From NCBI GenBank assembly GCA_015060485.1, contig SUYI01000011.1:1-64000 (forward strand): a stretch of 64,000 bases of DNA. Reading direction: 5' to 3'. Source of the stretch: Prevotella sp. (GTDB taxonomy: Bacteria > Bacteroidota > Bacteroidia > Bacteroidales > Bacteroidaceae). Positions 32,900-41,834 of the stretch are shown one piece after another. Below the pieces are notes generated by a model. That model was not told where the DNA came from. It ran no database searches and saw nothing but the letters and a program-made list of their open reading frames with translations. Position 1 is the first letter of the stretch. Each line of letters opens with the position of its first letter. Position numbers and translations under genes: made by a program.

Positions 32900-33577
32900 T
32901 TAAAATATCTGTCGTCCGTCGAGGAACTTGATGATGCGATCGGTCTGGGCGGCCTGCTTCTCGTTGTGGGTCACCATGACGATGGTGCGGCCGTCCTCCT
33001 TGTTTAGTTTGTGGAGCAGTTCCATGATTTCTGCACCCATTTTTGAGTCGAGATTTCCTGTGGGTTCGTCGGCCAACAAGATCTCGGGGTTGCCGATGAT
33101 GGCGCGGGCGATGGCCACGCGCTGGCACTGTCCGCCGGAGAGTTGCGTGGGGCGGTGCTTCATGCGGTGGCTGAGGCCGACGCGCTCGATGACCTCCTTG
33201 GCGAGTCGGATGCGCTCGCCGCTGCGCACGCCTCGGTAGATGAGCGGCAGTTGCACGTTGTCAATCACGTTGAGCGTCGGGATGAGGTGGAATGACTGGA
33301 ACACGAAGCCTAACGTCTTGTTGCGCAGTTCGGCCAGCCGGTTGTCGCTCATCTTCGGGTTAATCACCTGTCCGCACAGTTCAATCTCGCCGCTCGTCGG
33401 CTCGTCGAGCAGTCCCATGATGTTGAGCAGCGTCGACTTGCCGCAGCCCGACGGTCCCATGATGCTCAGGAACTCGCCCTTCTTTACTTCGATGTTCACA
33501 TTCTCCAACGCCTGTGTCTCCACTTCGTCGGTACGGTAGATCTTGTTGATCCCTGTCAGTTTGATGACTGTTTCCAT
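32900..33577 (-). CDS. MacB/LolD-type ABC transporter ATPase
   Basis: A 225-residue ATPase with Walker A GPSGCGKST (41-49), signature LSGGQCQRV (146-154), Walker B ILLADEPTGNLDS (Asp170, Glu171) and the switch His in VMVTHNE. It belongs to the lipoprotein-release/macrolide export subgroup that serves FtsX-like permeases. It is the only ATPase gene in a locus with six permease genes, so it probably energises all three heteropairs. It lies 27 bp after the class I gene of pair 2. Confidence 0.95.
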   Translation of the reverse strand: METVIKLTGINKIYRTDEVETQALENVNIEVKKGEFLSIMGPSGCGKSTLLNIMGLLDEPTSGEIELCGQVINPKMSDNRLAELRNKTLGFVFQSFHLIPTLNVIDNVQLPLIYRGVRSGERIRLAKEVIERVGLSHRMKHRPTQLSGGQCQRVAIARAIIGNPEILLADEPTGNLDSKMGAEIMELLHKLNKEDGRTIVMVTHNEKQAAQTDRIIKFLDGRQIF

Positions 33578-33604
33578 TGTTCTGTTGTTTTTATTGAGTT
33601 AATA

Positions 33605-34906
33605 CTATTCTTCTTTGATGGCATCGGTGATGGTGCTGCGGCAGATGCGCCACGCGGGGATGGCGGTGCCGATGAGCACGGTACATAATATAATAAGGTA
33701 CACGACGGCGCTGACCACGAGGAAGTGGGGCCAGAAGTCGTCGAACCAGAGGTGGACGGCGGGGTTGCGGCTCATGAAACCGTCGTAGAGACCGTGGGCT
33801 GTGGCATACTGGAAGTAGATGATGCAGCCCAACAGGACGCTGATGGTGGTGAGCAGCCACGCCTCGCGGATGAAGCCCCAGAAGACGCTCCAGCGCGTGG
33901 CGCCGAAAGCCCGACGCACGCCGGCCTCTTCGCGGCGCCGGCGGGTGTACATGAGCAGTGTGCCGAAGACGCCGAAGGCCAGATTGATGGCGAAGAAGGC
34001 GGCGATGAGCAGGTTGCGGCGCATCTGCCGTCCGACACCAGTAATATCAATGGTCTCTTTCTGCACCTGTCGGGCCGTCTGTACATCGCGCACATAGCAG
34101 TGCTCCGTCACCAGTTCGTGTTGTATTTCCTGCCGGCGGGCCTCCACGAACCAGTCGCCACTGACATCGTCGCGCAGACGGGCAATGATGGGCACATTCC
34201 AAAGCGGGCCACCCATGCAGAGAAAAGCGATGGCGTAGTCACGGTCGTAAGGCTCTATGCGCACGTCCTCCACCACGGCACGGATGTGGTAGGGTTTCCT
34301 CACCCATTCCGTCCGGCCGTTGATGCCGTCATCGTCTGGCTCCCATTCGTCTCGTGCCCTAAAGATAGTGCGCCCTGCCACGTCGGTAGTGCCGAAAAGG
34401 CCCATCGCCAGAGAGCGGGTGAGGATGATGCTCTTCTGGTACTCGCAGTCGTGGGTCAGCTGCGAGGTAGGCACACCAGGGGTGATGGACTCGATGCCGT
34501 AGACCTCGAACATCTTCGAGTCGGGCATGAAGCAGTATTGCCACGCCAGGAGGGAGTCATTGCCGTTGAAGAAATAGCCATTCGACGATACCGAGTGAAA
34601 ACCTATGGGGACGCTACGGGCAGGATAGGCCCCCACGACCTCGTCCATCTCGCGTACTTTCTGCAGCAGCGTCTCTCCTTCAGGTGCGACCGCATCTAAG
34701 TTGTCCATTTGCTCGTGTATCTGCAAGGTACTGGCCACCTGAAACCTGACGAGCCGGTCGGCATCGTAGCCCATGGGCAGGTTAGTGACGGTACGCGAGA
34801 CGAGCACGGGGTCGAAGGCCCACCAGCAGGCCAGCGTGACGAGGATGAGTTCGAGGGCCAGCCAGACGGATGTCTTGCGCTGGAATATTTCTTTAAGTTG
34901 TTTCAT
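33605..34906 (-). CDS. MacB/FtsX-like ABC permease, class I of pair 2
   Basis: A 433-residue permease. N-terminal helix about 17-34, periplasmic domain, then AFFAINLAFGVFGTLLMYTR, the loop RRREEAGVRRAFGATRWSVF, and two further helices. The tail has LIGTAIPAWRICRS, shared almost exactly with the class I protein of pair 3. It overlaps its class II partner by ATGA and is followed by the ATPase gene. Confidence 0.9.
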   Translation of the reverse strand: MKQLKEIFQRKTSVWLALELILVTLACWWAFDPVLVSRTVTNLPMGYDADRLVRFQVASTLQIHEQMDNLDAVAPEGETLLQKVREMDEVVGAYPARSVPIGFHSVSSNGYFFNGNDSLLAWQYCFMPDSKMFEVYGIESITPGVPTSQLTHDCEYQKSIILTRSLAMGLFGTTDVAGRTIFRARDEWEPDDDGINGRTEWVRKPYHIRAVVEDVRIEPYDRDYAIAFLCMGGPLWNVPIIARLRDDVSGDWFVEARRQEIQHELVTEHCYVRDVQTARQVQKETIDITGVGRQMRRNLLIAAFFAINLAFGVFGTLLMYTRRRREEAGVRRAFGATRWSVFWGFIREAWLLTTISVLLGCIIYFQYATAHGLYDGFMSRNPAVHLWFDDFWPHFLVVSAVVYLIILCTVLIGTAIPAWRICRSTITDAIKEE

Positions 34907-36189
34907 TTCTTAATCATCATTGATTCGACAATCGGTTTCCTAAGACTGAGCCAGGCGGGCACGGTGGCAGCGAGGACGTTGAGCACGCAGCACACGAGCA
35001 GCGCCGTGAGGAAGATGGCGGGACCGAACAGCATTTCGCCGCGCACGACGGGTACGCTGCCATAGAGGTTGCTGCTGTCGGAAAAGACGTAGAACACCCA
35101 GTCGCGCCAGGCGTAGAGCACCGTCCACGCGATGCACAGCCCAACGATGCCGCCGATAAGCGTCAGCACGAGGTTCTCCGCGATGACCTGCCCCAGCAGC
35201 GTACGCCGCTTGGCACCGAAGGCTTTGCGGATGGCCATCTCGGGCAACTGGCGCTCCATGCGGCTGGCCACCATGCCACTCAGGTTCAGCGCCGGCACGA
35301 GCAGCAGGAGCAGGATGGCGGGCACGACATACCAGAAGAGGTTTTCGTTCCAGGCATCAAACACATCGGCAATGCCTTCCCACACATTGCTGTAGTGGCT
35401 TTTCAAGTACATGGTCATATCCGCCTCCTGGCCCTTGTGAACGCTGTTGTAGCGGGTCTCCACCTCCTTCAGTTCCTGCATGAACGCCTCGCGCTTAGAC
35501 GCTGGCACGCTGAAGGTAACATCAAGGGGCGCATCCCGCCAGTTGACGTCCCAACCGCCGACAGAACTCTTGGCCGAATAGGGCATCCAGACGTCGGCTA
35601 CGCTCTGTTCCATCAGCGCACTGGGCGTCTCCACCACACCGCAGACGCGGTAGTCGTAGTTGTTGATGCTGACGGTCTGCCCCACGGCATTGGCACCCCG
35701 TCCGAAGAGCAGGTCACTGATCTCCTCGGTGATGACGGCCACGCTGCGCCCGTTGTCGAAGTCGTCCTGCGTGAAGGGCGCTCCCTGCACAAAGCGATAC
35801 TCGTAGAAGCGGAAGTAGCCCGGTTCGACGGCCCTGCGGGTGACAGCCCGGTCGTGCAGGCCATCGGCCATCTTCATGTACGGCGGCTGGACGGTGAACA
35901 TGACTATTGCTCCCGTCACGCACTCAGGCGTCTTCATCTTCTGGAACAGCGACGTGAACACCTCATGGTTAAGGGGCGCCCCTTCATTCGGGTTGCTCTT
36001 CAGTGGCAGGAAGTCCAGGTAGTACGTCGTGCTGCGGCGCACCTCCGGCGCCATGTCGGCCACCTTCACGTAATACACCTCCGCAATGAGCATCACGAAG
36101 GCAATGGCCAGCGCCGTGCCCGCAACGTACATCGCCGAGTAAAGTTTCTCCTCGCGCATCATGGCGAGAGCTTGTCGTAAATATCTCAT
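34903..36189 (-). CDS. MacB/FtsX-like ABC permease, class II of pair 2
   Basis: A 428-residue permease with the class II pattern LLVPALNLSGMVASRMERQL, PEMAIRKAFGAKRRTLLGQV and AENLVLTLIGG. It is the first gene after a sigma-54 promoter. From here the gene order pair 2, ATPase, pair 1, TolC, HlyD runs without a visible terminator, so one phosphorylation-controlled transcript is likely. Confidence 0.9.
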   Translation of the reverse strand: MRYLRQALAMMREEKLYSAMYVAGTALAIAFVMLIAEVYYVKVADMAPEVRRSTTYYLDFLPLKSNPNEGAPLNHEVFTSLFQKMKTPECVTGAIVMFTVQPPYMKMADGLHDRAVTRRAVEPGYFRFYEYRFVQGAPFTQDDFDNGRSVAVITEEISDLLFGRGANAVGQTVSINNYDYRVCGVVETPSALMEQSVADVWMPYSAKSSVGGWDVNWRDAPLDVTFSVPASKREAFMQELKEVETRYNSVHKGQEADMTMYLKSHYSNVWEGIADVFDAWNENLFWYVVPAILLLLLVPALNLSGMVASRMERQLPEMAIRKAFGAKRRTLLGQVIAENLVLTLIGGIVGLCIAWTVLYAWRDWVFYVFSDSSNLYGSVPVVRGEMLFGPAIFLTALLVCCVLNVLAATVPAWLSLRKPIVESMMIKK

Positions 36190-36230
36190 TATTTTACCTT
36201 TTTACTTTTTTACCTTTTTACCTTTTCTAC

Positions 36231-36249
36231 ATGCCAAAACCGTGCCAAA
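36231..36249 (-). promoter_or_regulatory. Sigma-54 promoter of permease pair 2
   Basis: The minus strand reads TTTGGCACGGTTTTGGCAT. The -24 GG (36246-36245) and -12 GC (36234-36233) are exactly 10 nt apart, and the -24 block TGGCACG is perfect. The start codon at 36189 lies about 45 bp downstream of the -12 GC. The same 19 bases occur at 40149-40167. Confidence 0.88.
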
Positions 36250-36290
36250 TTCGTAACTCGCTGATAATCAGCGATGGCATCAAAAGCAAC

Positions 36291-36328
36291 TGTCCATTTC
36301 CGGACACTCGATTGTTCGGAAATGGACA
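36291..36328. promoter_or_regulatory. Two upstream activator sites (TGTCC-N6-GGACA)
   Basis: TGTCCATTTCCGGACA (36291-36306) and TGTTCGGAAATGGACA (36313-36328), one mismatch in the second, centred 22 bp apart and about 60-90 bp upstream of the sigma-54 promoter. The spacing and symmetry fit an NtrC-type dimer pair, presumably the regulator at 19.8-21.3 kb. Confidence 0.82.
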
Positions 36329-36373
36329 GTATGCACAAATAGCAGTGGCCTGTTCAGGTTTATAAACTATCTT

Positions 36374-37357
36374 TCAGAAGATATCCCCATTCCAAAGCAT
36401 CTTCAAGAAGTCCAGAACATATATCAGTTCTACGTCTCCCGATTTGCGTGTGATAGGGTCAAGAGACACAAGAGTCAGGCGACAATCGGGATGCTCCTCC
36501 TGAAATGCCTTGAGACCTTTTTTGTGTTTTGTCTCTATATGCTCTGTCGATTTAATCTCAATAGCTACCTTGGCATCACCGATAACGACATCTACTTCCT
36601 TTTTGTCGTAGGTGTGCCAGTAGGAGATGACGTCACGCTTGTCGTTGTACCCTTTGTAGGCAATGATTTCCTGCATCACATAGTGCTCAAAGGCATGTCC
36701 GTAGTCGTCTGTGCCCCGCTTCAGGGAATGGCGCCCCATCAGGTAGTTGGCAAGCCCGACATCGAAATAATAGAATCTGGGGGCTTGGACTATCTTCCGC
36801 TTGATTTCTTTCCTGAAAGCAGGGATTTCATATCCGATAAGCGTGTCATAGAGAATTTGGAAGTACGACTTGACCGTTTTGGCCGTCACGCCGCAGTCAG
36901 AGGCAATGTTGGAATAGTTCAGCATTTCACCGTCGGAAATGGCGGCAACTTCCATGAAGCGCTCAAAGGCATCAAGCTCTCTCACTTCTCCCTCTTCCCT
37001 GATTTCTTCATCCAAATACACCTTTACATAGCCGGACAGTCGTTTGGTGGCATCCTCTACCATATAATGACGGGGAATCATGCCATTCTGGACAGCACGG
37101 TCTATCTGGAAATCGGTTACCTCCGGCCATACAAGCGGATAAAGTGTTTCGGGTATGGCACGACCTCCAAGCGTATTGGCACCGGAACGTTTGAGCCTCC
37201 TTGCACTGGAACCGCTGAGGATAAAGAACAAGCCTCTGTCCACCATCAGGGAATGGACTACGTCCAGCAGTTCCGGGACTTTCTGAATTTCATCTACTAT
37301 GACAAGTGTACCACGCGGTTTATCCTGAAGTGCCTCCCAAAAGGAATTTGGATTCAA
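36374..37357 (-). pseudogene. DUF4143-family ATPase gene, 5'-truncated
   Basis: About 327 residues of the AAA plus DUF4143 family. The sequence starts just before the Walker B region (TLVIVDEIQKVPELL) and keeps the arginine-rich sensor segment (FILSGSSARRLKRSGANTLG), the DUF4143 part and a C-terminal PD-(D/E)xK-like stretch (KKEVDVVIGDAKVAIEIKST). The N-terminal region with the P-loop is missing. The frame upstream (IREYDNQIK) continues for 15 codons to a TGA, and the first available start is a TTG. A complete Bacteroidetes promoter lies upstream, so the missing ~60-70 codons were probably deleted. It splits the permease locus and is surely not needed for export. It is likely inactive as an ATPase. 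Confidence 0.7.
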
Positions 37358-37373
37358 CTTAATTTGGTTATCG

Positions 37374-37405
37374 TACTCCCGAATTTTCCAAGAAAATCGG
37401 GAGTA
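37374..37405. repeat. Imperfect palindrome at the truncation point
   Basis: TACTCCCGAATTTTCC is followed by AAGAAAATCGGGAGTA; the halves are inverted copies with a one-base indel. It lies between the promoter and the truncated DUF4143 frame and may mark the deletion. Confidence 0.6.
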
Positions 37406-37435
37406 TGGTCACGAATTTAGCAACTTTTTGCGGTG

Positions 37436-37465
37436 CAAAGATACAACATTTTCTTGAATTGACAA
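37436..37465 (-). promoter_or_regulatory. Promoter upstream of the truncated DUF4143 gene
   Basis: Minus strand TTG (37463-37465), a 19-nt spacer, TATCTTTG (37436-37443). Confidence 0.55.
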
Positions 37466-37492
37466 TAGGTTTGGCAAGAAAAGTGCGGAAAA

Positions 37493-38842
37493 CTACTCAT
37501 CCCGTAGCGCATTGGTGATTCGCGTCCTGACAATCTTCGCGGCGGGGATGGCGGTGCCGATGAGGACGGTGCATAATATAATAAGGTAGACGACGGCAGA
37601 GACGATGAGGAAGTGCAGCGGTTTGTCGGCCACCCACGTCGGGTCGGGCTGCGTGCCGGGCTGGTGGGCGCTGATGCAGAGTTCGCCGAAGCCCATCTTC
37701 ACGTAGTTGAGATATAGCACGCAGGCGATGAACATGCTGACGGTGGCGAGCAACCAGCCCTCGGCGAGGAACATGAGCATGACGCGCCGCTTGGTGGCAC
37801 CGAAGGCCCGCATGATGCCCGACTCTTCTGTACGCCGCTTCGTCTGCATCCAGAAGGTGCCGATGACACCGAGGCACAAGTTGATGAGGAAGAAAACGGC
37901 GGTGGCTATCTGGAGGTTGAAGTCATAGGACAGTGAGGGCACGGCAAACTGGTTCTTGCTGGAGCCGATGTCGTCGTAGGCTGTGAAGGACGCCACAGCG
38001 TAGTTGTCGCTGGCGTAATTCCAGGGGTTATAGTTCTGCTCCTCGGCGAAGCGTCGCGGGTTGATGCCGGGCTTCAGGCGGAGGACGATGAGGTTCTGCG
38101 AACCTCCTTGATGGATAGGGCCGTTATTACTGTAAATCGCCCAGGTGTTGTAGTCTTTCTCTGACACGTGGACATCGTTCACCACGGCGACAATGGGTTG
38201 GCCCCAGTCTATTCCTACGTAACTGGCGGCTTTCAATTCCTTGTTGATGGCCGCCTCTGCCGAACCGAAGAAATGCTCGGCCAGTGACTGGCTGACTATC
38301 CACCCGTGGCCGATGTCCGACAGTTCTTTCGACGTTTCGCAGCCCGCAATCGGCCGGATGCCGTAAGTCTCGAAGAAGTGCTCGTCCTTCACATAGCAGA
38401 TGTCGTTGGCAAGCACCGTGTCGTTCTGCCAGGCAAAACGGAGTTTATTGGAGAATCCGCCGGGACTTTCAAACAGGTCGGTGCGTGCATATATTCCCAT
38501 GACGGGGTCGGCAATGCTGGCCTGCTCTACGCCATCGATGGCCATCAGCTGGCGCTTGATGACGTTGGCTTCATCCACGTATTCCGCTTCCCGCTTCCTG
38601 TATTGCTTATCGCGTTCCTCCTGCGTCATACTCTCGTCCACCGTCTCGTAGGGCCGGGTGGACAGGATGTTGGCCACCACCATGCGGTCACCGTCGATAC
38701 CCGATGGCAGGCTGCGGTAGTAGAGCCTGACGATGATGGGGTCGAGCTGCGTCCAGGCCACGAAGCATACAACGATGAGTTCGAGGAAGAGCCACACGTT
38801 ATTCGTGCGCTGGCTCCAGAGGTTGTTCAGTATCTTTCTCAT
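37493..38842 (-). CDS. MacB/FtsX-like ABC permease, class I of pair 3
   Basis: A 449-residue permease: N-terminal helix about 17-34, periplasmic domain with many charged residues, FFLINLCLGVIGTFWMQTKR, the loop RRTEESGIMRAFGATKRRVM and two more helices, tail LIGTAIPAAKIVRT. It starts 1 bp after the stop of its class II partner. No ATPase gene accompanies pair 3, so it should depend on the one at 32.9-33.6 kb. Confidence 0.9.
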   Translation of the reverse strand: MRKILNNLWSQRTNNVWLFLELIVVCFVAWTQLDPIIVRLYYRSLPSGIDGDRMVVANILSTRPYETVDESMTQEERDKQYRKREAEYVDEANVIKRQLMAIDGVEQASIADPVMGIYARTDLFESPGGFSNKLRFAWQNDTVLANDICYVKDEHFFETYGIRPIAGCETSKELSDIGHGWIVSQSLAEHFFGSAEAAINKELKAASYVGIDWGQPIVAVVNDVHVSEKDYNTWAIYSNNGPIHQGGSQNLIVLRLKPGINPRRFAEEQNYNPWNYASDNYAVASFTAYDDIGSSKNQFAVPSLSYDFNLQIATAVFFLINLCLGVIGTFWMQTKRRTEESGIMRAFGATKRRVMLMFLAEGWLLATVSMFIACVLYLNYVKMGFGELCISAHQPGTQPDPTWVADKPLHFLIVSAVVYLIILCTVLIGTAIPAAKIVRTRITNALRDE

Positions 38843-38843
38843 G

Positions 38844-40112
38844 CTATTTCTTCTCGTTCATTGATTCAACAATAGGGTTGCGGAGGCTGAGCCATGCCGG
38901 AATAAGGGCCGCCATCAGGTTGAGCACGATGCACACGGCCAAGGCGATGACGAAGATGAGGGGCGAGAACAGCATCTCGCCAGCCACCGTCGGTTCGGGC
39001 AGGGTGAAGGCGGAGTTGCCGACGGCAAAGAACAGCCACGAGCGGAACACATAGAGCAGGAGCCACGTGATGAGCAGACCGACGAAGCCGCCACAGAGTG
39101 TGAGCACCAGGTTCTCGCTGATGACCTGCGTGAGCAGCGTGCGCCGCTTGGCACCGAAAGCCTTGCGCACGCCCATCTCGGCCACCCTGCGTCGCATGCG
39201 GGCCGCCACAAGTCCGCTCAGGTTGAGCGCAGGCACCAACAGCAGGACGAACACCTTCGGGAAGAGCGAGACGAGAATCTGCTTCCACGAGGAGAATTCA
39301 CCGTCTTCCGACATCTTCATCTGGGCGTGGGGCAGCACGGTATTGTGTATGGAGTAGTCATAGTCCTTGTCGCTGACGCTGCGCTTGCGGGCAATCTCCT
39401 CCAGTTCCTTCTCCAAATCCTTCACGCTACAGCATTCTTTCAATACGACGATGGCCTGTTCAGACTGTCCGTCGTAGGCCATGAACAACTGACCAAAACT
39501 CTCTTCCATGATGGACGAGGTGGGTTCTATCACTCCTACGATGCGGATGATATAACCAAAGTTGAGTATCTTCCCAACGGGGTCGACACCTTTGCCAAAG
39601 GCCTTCTCGGCAATGTCGCGGGTGATGATGGCCGATAGGACGGACTTTACATCGTAATCTTCGCAATCCTCCTGCGTGAACGGACGGCCATAGACGAAGC
39701 GGAACTGATAGACCTTGAAGAAATTGGCATCGATCCAACGCGCCACGACGGGCACCAGTTTGTGGTTGTCGCAGTTCAGGTATTGCCTGACATAAGAATA
39801 GCGGCCGACGTAGTTGGTGGCGCTGACCACCTCGGCGCTCTTCAACGGATAGAGCCACTCCTTCACTTGGTCGGCGGTGTAGCTCGTTTGCTCCCATCGG
39901 AGCGTGTCATTCACTGCCCGCTTCATCATTCCCATAACGTACACCGTTCGGCTGCGGTTCACCTCCGGTGCGATGTCGGCCAGCTTGGCGTAATACACTA
40001 CGGCCATCACCATCGTGAAGGCAATGGCCAGCGCCGTTCCCAGGATATAAATGCTGGAGAACAGCCGTTCCTCGCGCATCATCGCGAGTGCTTGTCGGAA
40101 ACACCTTGTCAT
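38844..40112 (-). CDS. MacB/FtsX-like ABC permease, class II of pair 3
   Basis: A 422-residue permease with LLVPALNLSGLVAARMRRRV, AEMGVRKAFGAKRRTLLTQV and SENLVLTLCGG. It is the first gene behind the second sigma-54 promoter. Its N-terminus (FRQALAMMREERLFSSIYIL) is close to that of the pair 2 class II protein, showing that the pairs arose by duplication. Confidence 0.9.
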   Translation of the reverse strand: MTRCFRQALAMMREERLFSSIYILGTALAIAFTMVMAVVYYAKLADIAPEVNRSRTVYVMGMMKRAVNDTLRWEQTSYTADQVKEWLYPLKSAEVVSATNYVGRYSYVRQYLNCDNHKLVPVVARWIDANFFKVYQFRFVYGRPFTQEDCEDYDVKSVLSAIITRDIAEKAFGKGVDPVGKILNFGYIIRIVGVIEPTSSIMEESFGQLFMAYDGQSEQAIVVLKECCSVKDLEKELEEIARKRSVSDKDYDYSIHNTVLPHAQMKMSEDGEFSSWKQILVSLFPKVFVLLLVPALNLSGLVAARMRRRVAEMGVRKAFGAKRRTLLTQVISENLVLTLCGGFVGLLITWLLLYVFRSWLFFAVGNSAFTLPEPTVAGEMLFSPLIFVIALAVCIVLNLMAALIPAWLSLRNPIVESMNEKK

Positions 40113-40148
40113 ATTTACGATTTACAAATTTACGATTTACTATTTTAT

Positions 40149-40167
40149 ATGCCAAAACCGTGCCAAA
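40149..40167 (-). promoter_or_regulatory. Sigma-54 promoter of permease pair 3
   Basis: Identical 19 bases to the promoter at 36231-36249. GG (40164-40163) and GC (40152-40151) are 10 nt apart. The start codon at 40112 follows after a TAAATCGTAAAT-type repeat. Confidence 0.88.
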
Positions 40168-40205
40168 CTCGTAACCAGCTGATAATCAATAACGGCATAA
40201 AACGA

Positions 40206-40246
40206 AGTGTCCATTTCTGGACACTCATGGTGTCCGGAAATGGACA
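40206..40246. promoter_or_regulatory. Two upstream activator sites of permease pair 3
   Basis: TGTCCATTTCTGGACA (40208-40223, flanked by AG and CT that extend the palindrome) and TGTCCGGAAATGGACA (40231-40246). Both half-site pairs are perfect; the centres are 23 bp apart. Confidence 0.85.
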
Positions 40247-40272
40247 GTTCCATAAAATAAATAATATTTTAT

Positions 40273-40303
40273 TTTGCATTTTGCTCGATTTACACTACCT
40301 TTG
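40273..40303 (+). promoter_or_regulatory. Predicted promoter of the first DUF6057/CxxCH operon
   Basis: TTTG (40273-40276), a 19-nt spacer and TACCTTTG (40296-40303), 10 bp before the start codon at 40314. It lies back to back with the sigma-54 control region. Confidence 0.75.
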
Positions 40304-40313
40304 CAGACGTTTT

Positions 40314-41834
40314 ATGAAACAACTGCTGATGAGATACGGACAAATGGGGTTGTCGGTGCTGTTGGGCGTCGGGGTATTCCTGTTTTGGGCGGTGGGCTAT
40401 CCGCATGCCTTGTCGTATCAGGAGCAGTACCAGTTGTTTCTATGGACTTCAGATTATTTCTTCGAAAGGATTAGCGTGCCCGGCGGACTGGCCGACTGGT
40501 TGGGCGAGTTTATCGTACAATTCTATTATATCACATGGCTGGGGGCCTTGTTGGTAGCACTGTTATTTGTTGCCCTGCAAAGGCTGACACTCAGATTGCT
40601 CTCTCCGTTGCGACTGCCAAGTGCTGCTTCTACCCTATTCTCCCTTATTCCCGTCGCCCTGATATGGTGGCTGATGGGCGACGTGAACGTGCTGCTGTCG
40701 CTGCCGGTGGCGGTGATGATGGCTTTGGCATTGGCAGATGTAGTAGGGAAGGTAGGGTTGGTAGGTAAGGTAGGTTTATTAGGGTTGGTAGGGGAGTTAG
40801 GGATTATTCCCCTGATTTATTGGCTGTTGGGACCGGCAGTATGGATTTACGTGCTGGTGCGTGTGGTGCAGGTAGGATGGAGACACTTGTGGGCGGCAAG
40901 CTGGCTCGTAGCCGTGCAGGTGGCAGTGTACGTCTGGCTGATGCCACAATGGCCGCTGCAACAAGTGATGGTGACAAGCACATACTACCGCACGCCGATG
41001 CAGTATCCGCAATGGACGGGCTACGACAAAGACATGTATGAACTGATCCGTCTGGATTATCTGGTTCGTAACGAGCGGTGGGACGAAGTCATCAAACGTG
41101 GCGAGCAGCACGAGGTAAGAACGGCATTCTGGTCGAACTGCGTCAATCTGGCACTGTCGCAAAAGCGCATGCTGGCCGATCGGCAGTTTGACTTCTACCA
41201 AAGCGGCGACGACGCGCTGCTGATGCCTCGCCTGCGCGACCAGACGAGCAATCTGCCCACAGCGGAGGCTTTCTACCGCCTGGGACTGGTGAACTCAGCA
41301 CAACGCTATATGTTTGACATCCAGGAGTCGATACTGAACGGAAAGAAAAGCGGCCGCTGCACGAAGCGCATCGTGGAGTGTATGCTGATAAACGGCCATT
41401 ATCTGACGGCTAAGAAATATATCGCCTTATTAAAGAAATCGCTGTTCTATCGCGATTTTGCCAACGAGGCTGAACGCTGTCTGAACAACGACGCGCTGGT
41501 CGACAAGTACTTTGGGCGACAGCGCCAGCTGCGCTTCAAGAACGACTTCCTCTTCAATTACGACGAGAAAGAGAAGATTCTAGGACTGCTGTTTATCAAC
41601 AACCAAGACAACAAGATGGCCCTCGACTATTTCATCGGCGAACTACTGTTACGCGGCGACATTCAGGGCTTGATGCAATACATGCCTTGGGCAGAACAGC
41701 ATGGGGGTTACCAGCGTATGCCCATGGGCTATCAGGATGCAGTACGCACCATCCAGAGCCGTGGGCAGGCAGCAGGTACGAAATACGGTGAATACGTGAA
41801 GCGCATGATGCGTCAGGAAGGAGGAGCGGAATGA
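40314..41834 (+). CDS. DUF6057-like membrane protein A
   Basis: A 506-residue protein. The start at 40314 is set by the promoter and by the first hydrophobic helix; the reading frame is open further upstream but only antisense to a permease. The N-terminal half has about 7-8 membrane helices with the family motif YPHALSYQEQYQLFL, then a periplasm-facing PGGLADWLGEFIVQFYY. The C-terminal ~250 residues are soluble and helical-repeat-like (FYRLGLVNSAQRYMFDIQES, KKYIALLKKSLFYRDFANEA). A run of GGTAGG-type DNA repeats encodes the helix VGKVGLLGLVGELG. The stop overlaps the CxxCH gene as ATGA. I recognise the family as DUF6057-like; its function is unknown. Confidence 0.75.
   Translation: MKQLLMRYGQMGLSVLLGVGVFLFWAVGYPHALSYQEQYQLFLWTSDYFFERISVPGGLADWLGEFIVQFYYITWLGALLVALLFVALQRLTLRLLSPLRLPSAASTLFSLIPVALIWWLMGDVNVLLSLPVAVMMALALADVVGKVGLVGKVGLLGLVGELGIIPLIYWLLGPAVWIYVLVRVVQVGWRHLWAASWLVAVQVAVYVWLMPQWPLQQVMVTSTYYRTPMQYPQWTGYDKDMYELIRLDYLVRNERWDEVIKRGEQHEVRTAFWSNCVNLALSQKRMLADRQFDFYQSGDDALLMPRLRDQTSNLPTAEAFYRLGLVNSAQRYMFDIQESILNGKKSGRCTKRIVECMLINGHYLTAKKYIALLKKSLFYRDFANEAERCLNNDALVDKYFGRQRQLRFKNDFLFNYDEKEKILGLLFINNQDNKMALDYFIGELLLRGDIQGLMQYMPWAEQHGGYQRMPMGYQDAVRTIQSRGQAAGTKYGEYVKRMMRQEGGAE

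Noticed and set aside
35395..36180. Plus-strand frame of 261 codons within permease pair 2
   Set aside because: Antisense shadow of the class II permease; no independent support.
39762..40313. Upstream in-frame extension of membrane protein A (690-residue frame)
   Set aside because: It is antisense to the pair 3 permease and crosses the sigma-54 control region. The promoter at 40273-40303 and the first membrane helix set the start at 40314.
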